Below are positions 1 to 9,900 of a stretch of DNA of 33,819 nucleotides, one piece after another. A model generated the notes under the pieces. It made no database searches and was not told the DNA's origin. It was given only the letters and a program-made list of their open reading frames with translations. Both the position numbers and the translations under genes were made by a program. The DNA comes from Paludibacteraceae bacterium (lineage in GTDB: Bacteria; Bacteroidota; Bacteroidia; Bacteroidales; Paludibacteraceae). The first letter of the stretch is position 1; each line of letters begins with the position of its first letter. The stretch is taken from contig JAFSTG010000088.1 in assembly GCA_017450605.1 (NCBI GenBank), forward strand, positions 1-33,819. The letters are read 5' to 3'.

Positions 1-1812
1 AAACTGAACACTTATTACCTGTACAACGAACTGAATAACACCGGTTCAGGCTATCTCGAAGAACAAATCACGTCTTTTGTGCCATCTGCTGGCGCAGGTA
101 TCAATGTCTGGCTTCACCGCTACCATACTCGTCAGCAATTGCAAAACGACACTATCATATCAGCTGACGCACGCGATATCATCAGTGTTTCCGCCCGCAA
201 CGGACATAATATAAAAGTACGCAAACGTGCTAAGACATACGCCGGCGACACTATCACCTACGTACAAATAAATAACATCGTTATCGACGGCGATACGATT
301 CCCTTAAACACAAAACTGACCGACGAGCAAGAGTTTGCTTATAGTTTTACCAACTCGTTTTTCCACCGCAACACTGTGGCCTGCGAGGCTGAGATACAGG
401 TTGAATATACCGACAGTATCTATGGCAAACACTACAAGAAATACCCCATCGAATATACTGAAACGCAACTTAGCGGCATACAACTCAGTTGGCTTGCAAG
501 CATCTGCGGCATCGTAGGTTTTGTAGCCTTGATGGTTGTGATTTATCTGCTTGTTATTCTGCCGCGTCGCCGGCTGTTTAGCGTTATTTCCGACAGAGGT
601 AGTGTAAAGGTGAAAAGAAGGTTCCGTCTCAATTGGCACGAGCGGCTCACCACCATCCTCACCGCCGACCTCTCACTGCGAACCGACAGTAAGCGTTGGA
701 AGGCTTTCGAAGAGATTGATACACTACTATTCAACCACCACCGTAACATCATTCATCAGCCTGCTTCAACTCCAATATCCGACGACCCTGCACATATTGT
801 TGTGGAGGCTTCGCAACCATTAGAGTTTAACTCAGACAAAGTAACTGCAATCGATTCTACAATCGACATCGAAGATTACTACTCTACCCGCTCTGCCGAA
901 TATAGTCCGCTACTGAAACACCTCTATCGCGCAACAAAAGTGTTCGGTCTATATGAGAAACGCAAAGAGGCATACAACAAAACTTATCGCCAACTGATTT
1001 TGTGGTACATCAAAGCAGTAAATTTCTTTAGCCCACACTATTACTACATCGTCAATATCGGCAAGATAAAAGACGACGAGACTCTCTCGTGCAGTAGTAG
1101 GTTGCTCGCCGACAAGAGTCTGCTGCTTGAGTTTAAAGTTAACACGACAGACAATTCCACCGCTCTGCAACGTAAAGTGAACAATATCGTCAACTCCTAC
1201 TATGCCGACCAAAGCGCACCAGCAGCACAGACCCTGCTCTGTTACAGCAAAAAGGCAAGTAGCGTCGAATGGTTGGTAGTTCAACTTACAGGCAATAGTT
1301 TGCTGGAGAATAGTTTGAGAAATGTAAGACTACTCTTCAACTACCTGCAGACTTTCGATGGGCAACTGACCGACGACTACCTGCTCACTTGTGCTAAGAG
1401 TTTGAGTAGAGAGATACGTAAAGCGCTAAAAAGCAAACACATCTTCACCTACTGCTGCGACAATTCGCTCGACGACTCTGCCAACAATGTCGTATTCAAC
1501 ATCTCACAAAGCAGTTACCTTAGTTTCGTTTCGCTTGTTGACGATGCCCCTGAGGCTAAAGCCGTACAACTCTACTCGCCTTTTGCCGACTCCGAACGCG
1601 ACTCGACAACAACATATCTCAAAAAACCGACCAAAGGTCCGGATACGAGCACAGCTCACCTCTTTGCCTCGTTCCTTCCTTACGACAAAAGCAATATTGT
1701 GGATGGCAGACACCTGCTATCAGAGAACCTCGTGTATTACAATAACGGAGCCGAAAAACTAACTATTGGAAATAACAACCTGCGATTCATGCAGATAACC
1801 ATCGCCAAATAA
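1..1812 (+). CDS. Membrane protein of the envelope-machine cluster, 5' end outside window
   Basis: The reading frame is open from base 1, so the true start lies upstream; the GTG at 79 is only the first start-like codon inside the window. About 603 codons are visible. The N-terminal part (to about visible codon 160) looks extracytoplasmic. A hydrophobic segment follows (about codons 164-186, beginning LSWLASICGIVGF) and is capped by a basic stretch, ILPRRR, which suggests that the remaining 410 residues are cytoplasmic. I recognise no catalytic motif or named family. The next gene starts 1 bp after the stop codon, so the two are surely co-transcribed. The layout (outside domain, one helix, long inside domain) resembles that of the gene at 4293, and the actin-like ATPase gene lies between them. 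An adaptor or scaffold role is inferred from this arrangement only. Confidence 0.85.
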   Translation, partial: KLNTYYLYNELNNTGSGYLEEQITSFVPSAGAGINVWLHRYHTRQQLQNDTIISADARDIISVSARNGHNIKVRKRAKTYAGDTITYVQINNIVIDGDTIPLNTKLTDEQEFAYSFTNSFFHRNTVACEAEIQVEYTDSIYGKHYKKYPIEYTETQLSGIQLSWLASICGIVGFVALMVVIYLLVILPRRRLFSVISDRGSVKVKRRFRLNWHERLTTILTADLSLRTDSKRWKAFEEIDTLLFNHHRNIIHQPASTPISDDPAHIVVEASQPLEFNSDKVTAIDSTIDIEDYYSTRSAEYSPLLKHLYRATKVFGLYEKRKEAYNKTYRQLILWYIKAVNFFSPHYYYIVNIGKIKDDETLSCSSRLLADKSLLLEFKVNTTDNSTALQRKVNNIVNSYYADQSAPAAQTLLCYSKKASSVEWLVVQLTGNSLLENSLRNVRLLFNYLQTFDGQLTDDYLLTCAKSLSREIRKALKSKHIFTYCCDNSLDDSANNVVFNISQSSYLSFVSLVDDAPEAKAVQLYSPFADSERDSTTTYLKKPTKGPDTSTAHLFASFLPYDKSNIVDGRHLLSENLVYYNNGAEKLTIGNNNLRFMQITIAK

Positions 1813-1813
1813 T

Positions 1814-4261
1814 ATGAGTGCAACCTACTTCTTTCCACTTAAGATTAACGACCGACGGTTTCATGTTTGTCATCTGACAAAAACCGGCAAGGCAATAAAA
1901 CCAATCTACGGATTCATTATCAACAGCGACAAGCCTACTCTATTGTCGGTTGATACCGACGAACCAAAACTCATCTCGAGCGATGGCTTTTCGAGCGATG
2001 TTAGTATTGATAAATATAGTTACCTGATAACCAAAGACGACAGTGCCGACTATTTAGAGAACGCCGACAATCTGCCGGTCTATAAAGTGGTGTTGCAATC
2101 GCGAAGCGAACTTGCTCGCAGCAAATCAGACAAGCCGATGCCTATTCTCGTAAAAGACAACGACTTCAACAAACTGACCCTTGTTATCGACCGTAGTACT
2201 ATCGAAGAGAGGTTTGTGTTAGTTATCGAGTACAAGAGCAAAAAAGGAGATATCTATCGCTCCGCTATGCGATTCTATGTCATCTCCGAGAACTGCGATT
2301 TTCAGGCTGCCGCTATCGACTTCGGGTCTGAGGCTTCGCAAATCAGAATAATGAATTCGGATGTCAACCAACCTACAGTTAACATCTTCAAAAACATCAT
2401 CGAACCCAATTCGCTGAATACAGAATATTGGCAAGGCGAGGTAGCAACAAGCAATAAGCCTAATCCGTATTTCAAATCGATATTCTTTATTAAAACCAAA
2501 AATCCTGCGAAGGTAGAGTTTGGCGACATGCCAATGGCAGCAGGCAACAACTCGTTCCTGCAGATGCTCACCGCTCGCGACGCCACACATATTAACAACG
2601 ACGACATAGTGATGTATCCTAACTCGAAGTTGCTCGAGTTGGCACCCGAATCGCTTAATCTGAGTAGCAACAACATCAATTTCACTGAAGATACCAATAG
2701 CGATATAAGAGGAGGTGTTCCGTCGTTGGCTAACGCAAAAATGCGCGACAATATAACACGACTGATACTAAGCAACTTCCTTATTGCCACAATACATAAC
2801 ATAGTAGCGGTACCAAACAAAAACTACTATCTGCGCCTTGTGGTGTTAGTGCCCAATGTATATTTTCAAAGAAAAGTTGCCAATATAATTGAAGGTTTGT
2901 ATAGCGACTTCGATATCATCAGAGAAAATCGCCGCTACGCTCACTTCAAGGGTATTGAGGTACAAGTTATCTCTGAGAGCGATGCTTCTTTCCTTGGTAT
3001 AACACGAAGCACATGGGCAAAACGCCTAAGCGGGAAAGAGAAAAAATATTTTCTCATCATAGATGCCGGCAAGGGTACTACCGACTTTTCCGTTATCCGA
3101 AAGAATGCCGACAGCACTTTTAACAGTATTTACCGCTATGGTATTCCTGCCAGCGGACATGCCGTTACTCACTCTTTCTATGAGGCCCTTTATGCATTTT
3201 TCAAAAAACATGACCTCGACATCGACATTCTGCTTGAAGACAAGGATACCACTCGTTCTGATTTGCTTCGTTTCTTAGAAGTACTCGAATACTTCAAGAT
3301 TAACTATAACAATCTGAAAAAGAAAGAAGACATCCGCAAACCTGAGAGCAAAGATGTGCAAAGCCTGTCTGCTCTCAACGACTATTTACGCCTCGAACTT
3401 ATTGGCAAGGATAATAGCGGCAAACAGAAACACGACCCATATCAGATACCCGATATCGACAAGTTTATCGACACTAAGAATCCTGAGAGTAATATTGCAC
3501 AGATAACAGCATTGCTTGAAGAGTCGCTCAACAATCTTATCAGTTTGACGCACATACAGTTCGAACAAGTAGTATTCACCGGACGAGGATTTCTCTTTGA
3601 GCCTTTCCGCAATAGCATAAAAGAAATGATTCGCCGCAATGGCTGGCTCGCTAATCCTGATATGAAAGACGCTATGATCGACGATATAAAAGGCGACGAG
3701 GCTAAAACAGTGAGTGTTAGCGGTGCATTCTCCACATCAGACAAGGCTAAAATAGATAGTAACTCAGGACTTATCGGTTCGCCATACTTCGACTATCCTT
3801 CAAGTTTTTTCAGACGTATGTTCACTTCGAAGATGAGTCACCACGTATCGCTTTCCGACGATTTTCTATATTGCGGGCAAACCATTACTGCCGACAAGGT
3901 CGTGGTTAACATAAGCGGTAGAACATATAACAATTTTCCCCACGACGAAAAGCGCATCTATTTCGTAGGCAATGGATTCCTATGTCAGACGGAGAACGAC
4001 TCACAAATGATAATCGAAGAGACACAAGCCAACCTGAACGTTCTGATAACTAAACTTGTCGTGAAATCGCTATTCCCTTATAAGATTACCGGCGAACATA
4101 CCATAGCCGACTCGTTGCCGAATTCTAACGAAAAGAATATAAAAAGTAATACGACCGACAATAACAATAACAGCAATAATAATACTGAAGGACAGAGTAA
4201 CGGAATCGAAACAAACAAACCCGACAACGGCTCAGACATTACCATCAGTACGTGGGACTAA
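1814..4261 (+). CDS. Actin/Hsp70-superfamily ATPase-like protein
   Basis: 815 residues, no signal peptide or membrane helix, so cytoplasmic. Three signatures of the actin/Hsp70/MreB fold occur in the right order: phosphate-1 (IDFGSEAS, Asp169), phosphate-2 (DAGKGTTDF, residues 417-425) and an adenosine-type motif (VFTGRGFLFEP, Gly590). About 165 residues precede the ATPase core and form an extra N-terminal domain. The C-terminus ends in a low-complexity Asn-rich tail (about residues 775-805). The protein is longer than MreB or FtsA and lacks DnaK's usual motifs. It resembles in outline other large actin-like proteins such as the SrfB group, but I cannot assign it to that family from sequence alone. 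Its start is 1 bp after the preceding stop. In this cluster it could drive or position the membrane partners; whether it polymerises is unknown. Confidence 0.85.
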   Translation: MSATYFFPLKINDRRFHVCHLTKTGKAIKPIYGFIINSDKPTLLSVDTDEPKLISSDGFSSDVSIDKYSYLITKDDSADYLENADNLPVYKVVLQSRSELARSKSDKPMPILVKDNDFNKLTLVIDRSTIEERFVLVIEYKSKKGDIYRSAMRFYVISENCDFQAAAIDFGSEASQIRIMNSDVNQPTVNIFKNIIEPNSLNTEYWQGEVATSNKPNPYFKSIFFIKTKNPAKVEFGDMPMAAGNNSFLQMLTARDATHINNDDIVMYPNSKLLELAPESLNLSSNNINFTEDTNSDIRGGVPSLANAKMRDNITRLILSNFLIATIHNIVAVPNKNYYLRLVVLVPNVYFQRKVANIIEGLYSDFDIIRENRRYAHFKGIEVQVISESDASFLGITRSTWAKRLSGKEKKYFLIIDAGKGTTDFSVIRKNADSTFNSIYRYGIPASGHAVTHSFYEALYAFFKKHDLDIDILLEDKDTTRSDLLRFLEVLEYFKINYNNLKKKEDIRKPESKDVQSLSALNDYLRLELIGKDNSGKQKHDPYQIPDIDKFIDTKNPESNIAQITALLEESLNNLISLTHIQFEQVVFTGRGFLFEPFRNSIKEMIRRNGWLANPDMKDAMIDDIKGDEAKTVSVSGAFSTSDKAKIDSNSGLIGSPYFDYPSSFFRRMFTSKMSHHVSLSDDFLYCGQTITADKVVVNISGRTYNNFPHDEKRIYFVGNGFLCQTENDSQMIIEETQANLNVLITKLVVKSLFPYKITGEHTIADSLPNSNEKNIKSNTTDNNNNSNNNTEGQSNGIETNKPDNGSDITISTWD

Positions 4262-4292
4262 GTAGTTTTAACTTTGAACTAAATTTATCATC

Positions 4293-6863
4293 ATGAAACG
4301 ACTTATTATTTCAATTGTAGCAATTGCACTTTTCGTTCTTAGCATTGTAGCAGCAGTGTTGCTCTACCCGAGCAGCAACAAATCAGCAAACGACCTGAGC
4401 ACTGCCATTACCCGATTTGAGAAGATATTTAAGACTAAAGGTGCTATAACGGTAAGTAACAACTATCTGCCAACTGAATACTTATATATCCGTATAGGTC
4501 AGGGCGGTGGCGAACTGCATACCATAACTTCCGACACTACATTCGTATTTCCTTACCGCAACATAGAAGGGAATAACAATGTAAAGGTGTTAGTTGCCGA
4601 CTCGGCAGCAAGAGAGTTGTTCAGAACAACCCACAAGAAATATAACCTCAGCAATCTCGAAGCCATAAGTGCTTATCGTGACTCTGTTAATACTTACAAG
4701 AAAAGTCATGCCGACACATTCACTGTCGAAGACGAACAACTATCGCTTCTCTATAACGCTATTGCAGGTACCGATAATCAGTTTGCATATATAGCCATCG
4801 AGAACTTCAAACCTGTGCTCAGGCAGGCAAACAGTCTGCCCAATATGGTTGTAAACACTCGCCGGTTCACCGAACTGATGTCGAACCCGCAGATTTTCAC
4901 AGCCGGCAATGCTTACGAGTTTCTTGTTAACGAGAAAGCTTTGCAAGACAAACATATAGCTTACGGACATGTCAATTACCGCACAAGCACCTTGCACATC
5001 GATGACAAACAAAATCAGCGCAGCGATTTAGGTCCCGTTTATCAAGCATATTTCGACTCGGTATGCCATCGTCCGTTCTACGCCTTAGATACTGTGAATA
5101 TTGCCATTGTTGACATCACAAAAAAACTTGATAATCAAACTCCAACATCAGATAACGTATGGTGCCATGTCAATGCCGCCAAACTGCAAGAGGCGCACCT
5201 CGTTCAAAATTCAAGCAGTAACGCATGGTGGATGATGTTTATCGGATTAGCGCTCGGCACACTCGTACTTTATCTTTTATATATGTTTTTACCTCAGAAG
5301 GAGCATGTTCGCGAGGAAATAGTGTATGGCGACGAACTCAGCAAACGACTTGTTGCACTCACCGACAAACAAACATGGCATAGCAAAGAGGTGCTCGACC
5401 TTATTGCCAAGGAACTTCCACAGACTAAAGAATCTATCGAGAAGCACAACAAGCAACGAGAGGAATATCGGAAAAGAGTCGCAAAAGAAGCAGAGCACGA
5501 AACTGTGAAAGAATATCTCAACAGCAGTGAGTATCAAAAACAGATAAAAAACGAGCGCCAATCAGCTATCAACGACTTTAAGCGCACCGCTGAATATTTG
5601 GCGCTACAAGCCGATGCCGACAACTACCAAAAACTTATCAAGACAAGCAGCGAGTCGCGACTGATAGCACAACTCGAAGACATACACAAGCATAACTCAT
5701 CATTCCCGCTTGTAACCACTCCTGAGAGACTGTTTGAGAAAGCCAAACAGAAAGTACGCGACGAGAGCAACGGCAACCAACTATCAGCCGCTAAAGTAAT
5801 CACATATATTCTCAATGATGTAAATCGCGACTTGAGTCGTCAGTTTACCGAAATCGACTCGCAACGACGACTATATGCAAAAACACGCAATATGTTTGCC
5901 GGCATTGGCGAGAGCGAAGATTTGCCTGCTTTCCTCGATAAGAAACTATCACAACTAACCTCGCTGACCAATCCTAATATTGCTGACCTAATAACGTTTA
6001 TACGAATTTTTAAGGAAGACGAGAATCATAACTTCAGCCAACTTCTCTCCGTTAACGACAACTTCAATAATATTCTGCATCATTACCAAGCCGCCGACAA
6101 AGCTGTAAACGAACTGATTGCCACCATCGAGCCATATATGCAAAACAACAACCTCAATTATCTCGAGAGGTATGCAGTGCTTGCCGCTTCGCTCGACCGA
6201 CTCGCACTGCCTGTGCTTACCGCATGGGACAAACAACCGGCATTCGGCAAAAACGCACAAACGATAATCAACACCTTCAAAGCTGATATACTGCAACTGC
6301 TTTCGGCACGCTTCTTCCTGTCTGAACTGCAATCAGAGAGCGGTTCGTTCGAGAGTTTCACGGGTGCCTTCCTGCAAGGGGGTGAGGTTGACCGAACACT
6401 CTCGGCATTTAACACGCAAATAAGCAATAATAAGATGCTTGCCATTAGTCTTGCCGACGATAGCGGTTCGAAAGCAAGAATCGACACACTTGCCATGGCA
6501 ATAAAAAACATAAAGTCGAATAAGAGATTCGTTGACCTTATGTGGCAGCAATACATTAAAGAATTTACCGAAAAGACACACTCCAACCAAGACATGGCAT
6601 GGTTCTACCAGTTTATGGTTAACATAGCACTACGTACTGTCGATTATATCGATTATCTTAAGCACGACCGCATTATAGACTACTACTACAACTACTACTA
6701 TATGCTATCGGGTAACGATGCTCAAAAAACAAATGTTGAACAGTTCCGCCCCAACGACTACCGCTTATCGAACAAATCGTCGCAACAAGTTTACGATTGG
6801 GCACAGCAAATAGGAATCAAACATTTGGAAGTAATTGTGGAGAAGTTCCTAATTAAGTACTGA
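4293..6863 (+). CDS. Two-helix membrane protein with long helical cytoplasmic region
   Basis: 856 residues. It begins with an uncleaved-signal-like helix (residues 3-25), followed by an extracytoplasmic domain of about 280 residues. A second membrane helix follows (about 312-332, starting WWMMFIGLALG). The remaining 520 residues are cytoplasmic, charged and strongly helical, with coiled-coil character at about 370-480 (runs rich in K, E, R and Q). No enzymatic motif is visible and I cannot name a family. It follows the actin-like ATPase gene by 31 bp and is probably in the same transcript. Its topology resembles that of the first gene in the window, so both may link an outside event to the cytosolic ATPase. 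That function is inference. Confidence 0.85.
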   Translation: MKRLIISIVAIALFVLSIVAAVLLYPSSNKSANDLSTAITRFEKIFKTKGAITVSNNYLPTEYLYIRIGQGGGELHTITSDTTFVFPYRNIEGNNNVKVLVADSAARELFRTTHKKYNLSNLEAISAYRDSVNTYKKSHADTFTVEDEQLSLLYNAIAGTDNQFAYIAIENFKPVLRQANSLPNMVVNTRRFTELMSNPQIFTAGNAYEFLVNEKALQDKHIAYGHVNYRTSTLHIDDKQNQRSDLGPVYQAYFDSVCHRPFYALDTVNIAIVDITKKLDNQTPTSDNVWCHVNAAKLQEAHLVQNSSSNAWWMMFIGLALGTLVLYLLYMFLPQKEHVREEIVYGDELSKRLVALTDKQTWHSKEVLDLIAKELPQTKESIEKHNKQREEYRKRVAKEAEHETVKEYLNSSEYQKQIKNERQSAINDFKRTAEYLALQADADNYQKLIKTSSESRLIAQLEDIHKHNSSFPLVTTPERLFEKAKQKVRDESNGNQLSAAKVITYILNDVNRDLSRQFTEIDSQRRLYAKTRNMFAGIGESEDLPAFLDKKLSQLTSLTNPNIADLITFIRIFKEDENHNFSQLLSVNDNFNNILHHYQAADKAVNELIATIEPYMQNNNLNYLERYAVLAASLDRLALPVLTAWDKQPAFGKNAQTIINTFKADILQLLSARFFLSELQSESGSFESFTGAFLQGGEVDRTLSAFNTQISNNKMLAISLADDSGSKARIDTLAMAIKNIKSNKRFVDLMWQQYIKEFTEKTHSNQDMAWFYQFMVNIALRTVDYIDYLKHDRIIDYYYNYYYMLSGNDAQKTNVEQFRPNDYRLSNKSSQQVYDWAQQIGIKHLEVIVEKFLIKY

Positions 6864-6865
6864 AA

Positions 6866-6919
6866 GGTTAAAGGTTAGGTTAAGGGTAAGGGTAAGGGTG
6901 CGCCAATTTGTAATTGGCG
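6866..6919 (+). repeat. G-rich TAAGGG tandem tract plus perfect hairpin
   Basis: The tract begins with GGTTA-like units and becomes three exact copies of TAAGGG (6881-6898). A perfect 8-bp hairpin follows at once (CGCCAATT 6901-6908, loop TGT, AATTGGCG 6912-6919). It lies in the 126-bp gap between the second membrane protein gene and the giant gene. The hairpin has no clear T-run after it, so a strong intrinsic terminator is not supported. It may be a partial attenuator, an RNA-processing site or a dispersed palindromic repeat. Confidence 0.7.
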
Positions 6920-6989
6920 GCTGATGTTAAAAAACCGGCACACCCGCTTTGGAAGTTGAATTTAGAAATATTAAATTAGAAATTACATT

Positions 6990-9900
6990 ATGTCTCTCAC
7001 TGGTTTTCTTATTTTTGGCGCGATATTTTTGGGTATAATATTGGTTGTTTGCATTGTTGAACGCTCTAAGTTCATAGCAATTATCGACCATAACGCGCTC
7101 AACAAACACAAATGGCTTGCGTGGGTCTATTTCGTTGTGCTTGTTTTGCTCGGTTGGACTGCCACACGCACCGCCACCCGATATATCTACCCCACCGACA
7201 CCGACATCTTCTCGAATGCCGACTATCATGTACTCCGGCACAAAGGATATGAGATAGGCGGGAAACTATATCTTGCTCATGGCTTGAGCGAAGAAGACGA
7301 AGGTTTCCAGCGAGACGCATTGTGGGACAAAAGAAATGGTATTATCCTACTTGACGGCGATTCGCTGTATCTTAAAGAGTCGTTCGAACCGTTCTACGCA
7401 TATAGCCAAATAAGTAAGACGAAGGCTATTTATACCCTTCAGAACTGCTATATCGACACCTGTCTCGACAACGGACTGGTTATCACACGCGGCGAGAATG
7501 ACACCGTCTATACTCTCCGCATCGAGCACTACAAAGCTGGAGTGAGCGACAAACTTTTCGAGAATGACGAGAAGTTCAAGCACGACAGAGAGTTTTATAT
7601 CTCTTCTATCTATACCCCCGATGGTATAATGCGCGACACGAGCGATTTTACCCGTAAGATAACGATGGGCTATCCATTGCTTGAGATAATAGCGCAATCG
7701 CCCAACCTCGAACTCACACCTGAGTTAGAAACGATGTTCGCCAACTGCTATTTGGTGAAACGACATATTCATCTCTACAAGGGTGTGGTTGACAACAAGC
7801 AAGAGAACACCGATTTGTGCCTGATGCCTTCGCTGTCGTTCTTCTTGTTCGACGACCTACGCGTTAACGGTAAGCACTACGATATTAACCGCACATTCTC
7901 GCTCGATGTGAGCCAAGGTGCCCGTTTCATGAGCGGTATAGGCAGGGGCAGAACCGACGAATATAACCTTTCGGCAGCAAATGACAATGGTCGCCGCCGA
8001 CTAATGTTCCAGATGCCGCACATGAAGCAACTGCGCGACATGAACGGCCGAGTGTTTGTTACTTCCTCTCTTAAAGCCGTCGAACGCGATGCAAGAGAAG
8101 GCGGATATCTGTTCAACTACTTTTCCGAACCGGATAACTTCCACCATATAAATGCCAATATCCGCTACTCGGTGGGCACTGCGCGCGACTCAATGCTATT
8201 CGAGGTATTCGATTTGCAATCGGAAAACCCATCGAAGAAGCAGGTGGTTAGCAGCGACAGCGAATTTCTGCTTTCCTCGAAAGACAAAACAGAAAGTGGT
8301 ACGGCATGGATATTCGACATTCGCAATTTGCGCGAGAGCAACCAACTGCAATGGAGCATGATAATCCGCTTTGTGCTAATATTCCTGCTCCTCGTCGGTC
8401 TGCGAATACTTATTGATTCCATAGCATGCAAATCCACATCTTTCTCTCATACCGAATTTGCGGTTTATGTGCTACTACTATGCTTCTGCGTAGTTAGGAT
8501 GATACTCAATTGGCGAACTACTACCTTCGTCCCTATCGAAGAAATCAGTTATCCGGTATTCGCCAAGATGCGCTCTAACACCTATTTGATAACAGCAATA
8601 GCAGCCTGCTCCGTACCCATTATCATGTGTGTACGCTCGCTGTGGAAGAAATATAGAGAAGATTTTCCATACTGGCAGGAAGATATAAAAAGCCACAGTT
8701 TTGTAAGCAGATTAGTTAACAACAATTTCACAAATAGGGTCAAACAGACTTGCCGGAAAATATTTTTACCTGTCAAAAAAGTATATCAGAAACTTCAAAA
8801 TATTGCTTCCTCATATCCGGGAATTATAGCAGTGGTAGCGCTCTTTTTAGCACTTGTGGCTTGCTTCTTCCTGAGTAGATTGTCTCTGCTAAACCGACTA
8901 TGTAATATTCCTATTCCTTTGCTTATCTATCTTATTCTTGAGATTTGGATTGCAGCCAAAAAGCAAGAGACAGATAGCAGGTTAGCAATACCGAGAATTC
9001 TGAATTTTGTAATCATTTTCGGCTATTTGCTTGTGCAAGATGCCGGTTTTACAATTATTTTTGCCATCTACGCTATCTTCCAAGAGTTCGTTATAGAGAA
9101 GTTGTTCAGCCGCAGTTCATCCAAACGAGTGAGCAAGGCTGTAATCGCAGTTTTAGTATGCTGTGCGGCGGCTACCGTAGCATTCTTTGGTCTGTATATC
9201 GAAGGTCAATGGATGATATGGCTCTTCAAGCATATCGGTTGGGTAAGCGTAGTTGTTAGCCTCGTGGCAGTAGCCGGTGCAGCAATATATCTCATTTTTG
9301 GCAGATTAAACAAAATAGAACGAGGCATCGGAGTTTGTTGTACGGCTCTTCTTGCTTTAGTTTTTGTACTCTGCATCCTCGATGCCACCGGACTTAAGCA
9401 AACTGTTACTCCTATTGCCAATAGCAAGATACACATGCGCTATCGTGCTGAGATACAACGGCTCGCTAAAGACCAAACCATCGACGACCTAATTCGCGAA
9501 AACGAGTTCGACTCCGATGACATAGTATTTATTATGCGTTCGGCTCATAACCAATGGTTTATCAACCAATATATTGAGGCAGGACGAAATCGCGAACATT
9601 TCTTCCAACTGCAGCCTCACTCTATTCAAGGTTGCACCTACACAACTCAGACCACCGACCTCGTTGTTACCCGTTACATACTCGCCGAACATGGCGAGGA
9701 TGTGGTAAGACTGCTTCTTTGCCTTTTTGTTGTGCTGCTTCTTATCTATATATTCGAAATGGAGATGTCGAGTCTGCTGAATCGCAAGTACATGGCTGGT
9801 CTCACACTTCTAACATTCATATCGCTAATGGTATTCCTCAGCGCCACCAACCGTATTGTGTTTGTGGGTCAGGACTTCCCTCTTATCAGCTTGCAGAGCC

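Noticed and set aside
79..81. GTG as start of the first gene
   Set aside because: The frame is open to base 1 and its upstream codons look like normal protein, so the gene starts outside the window.
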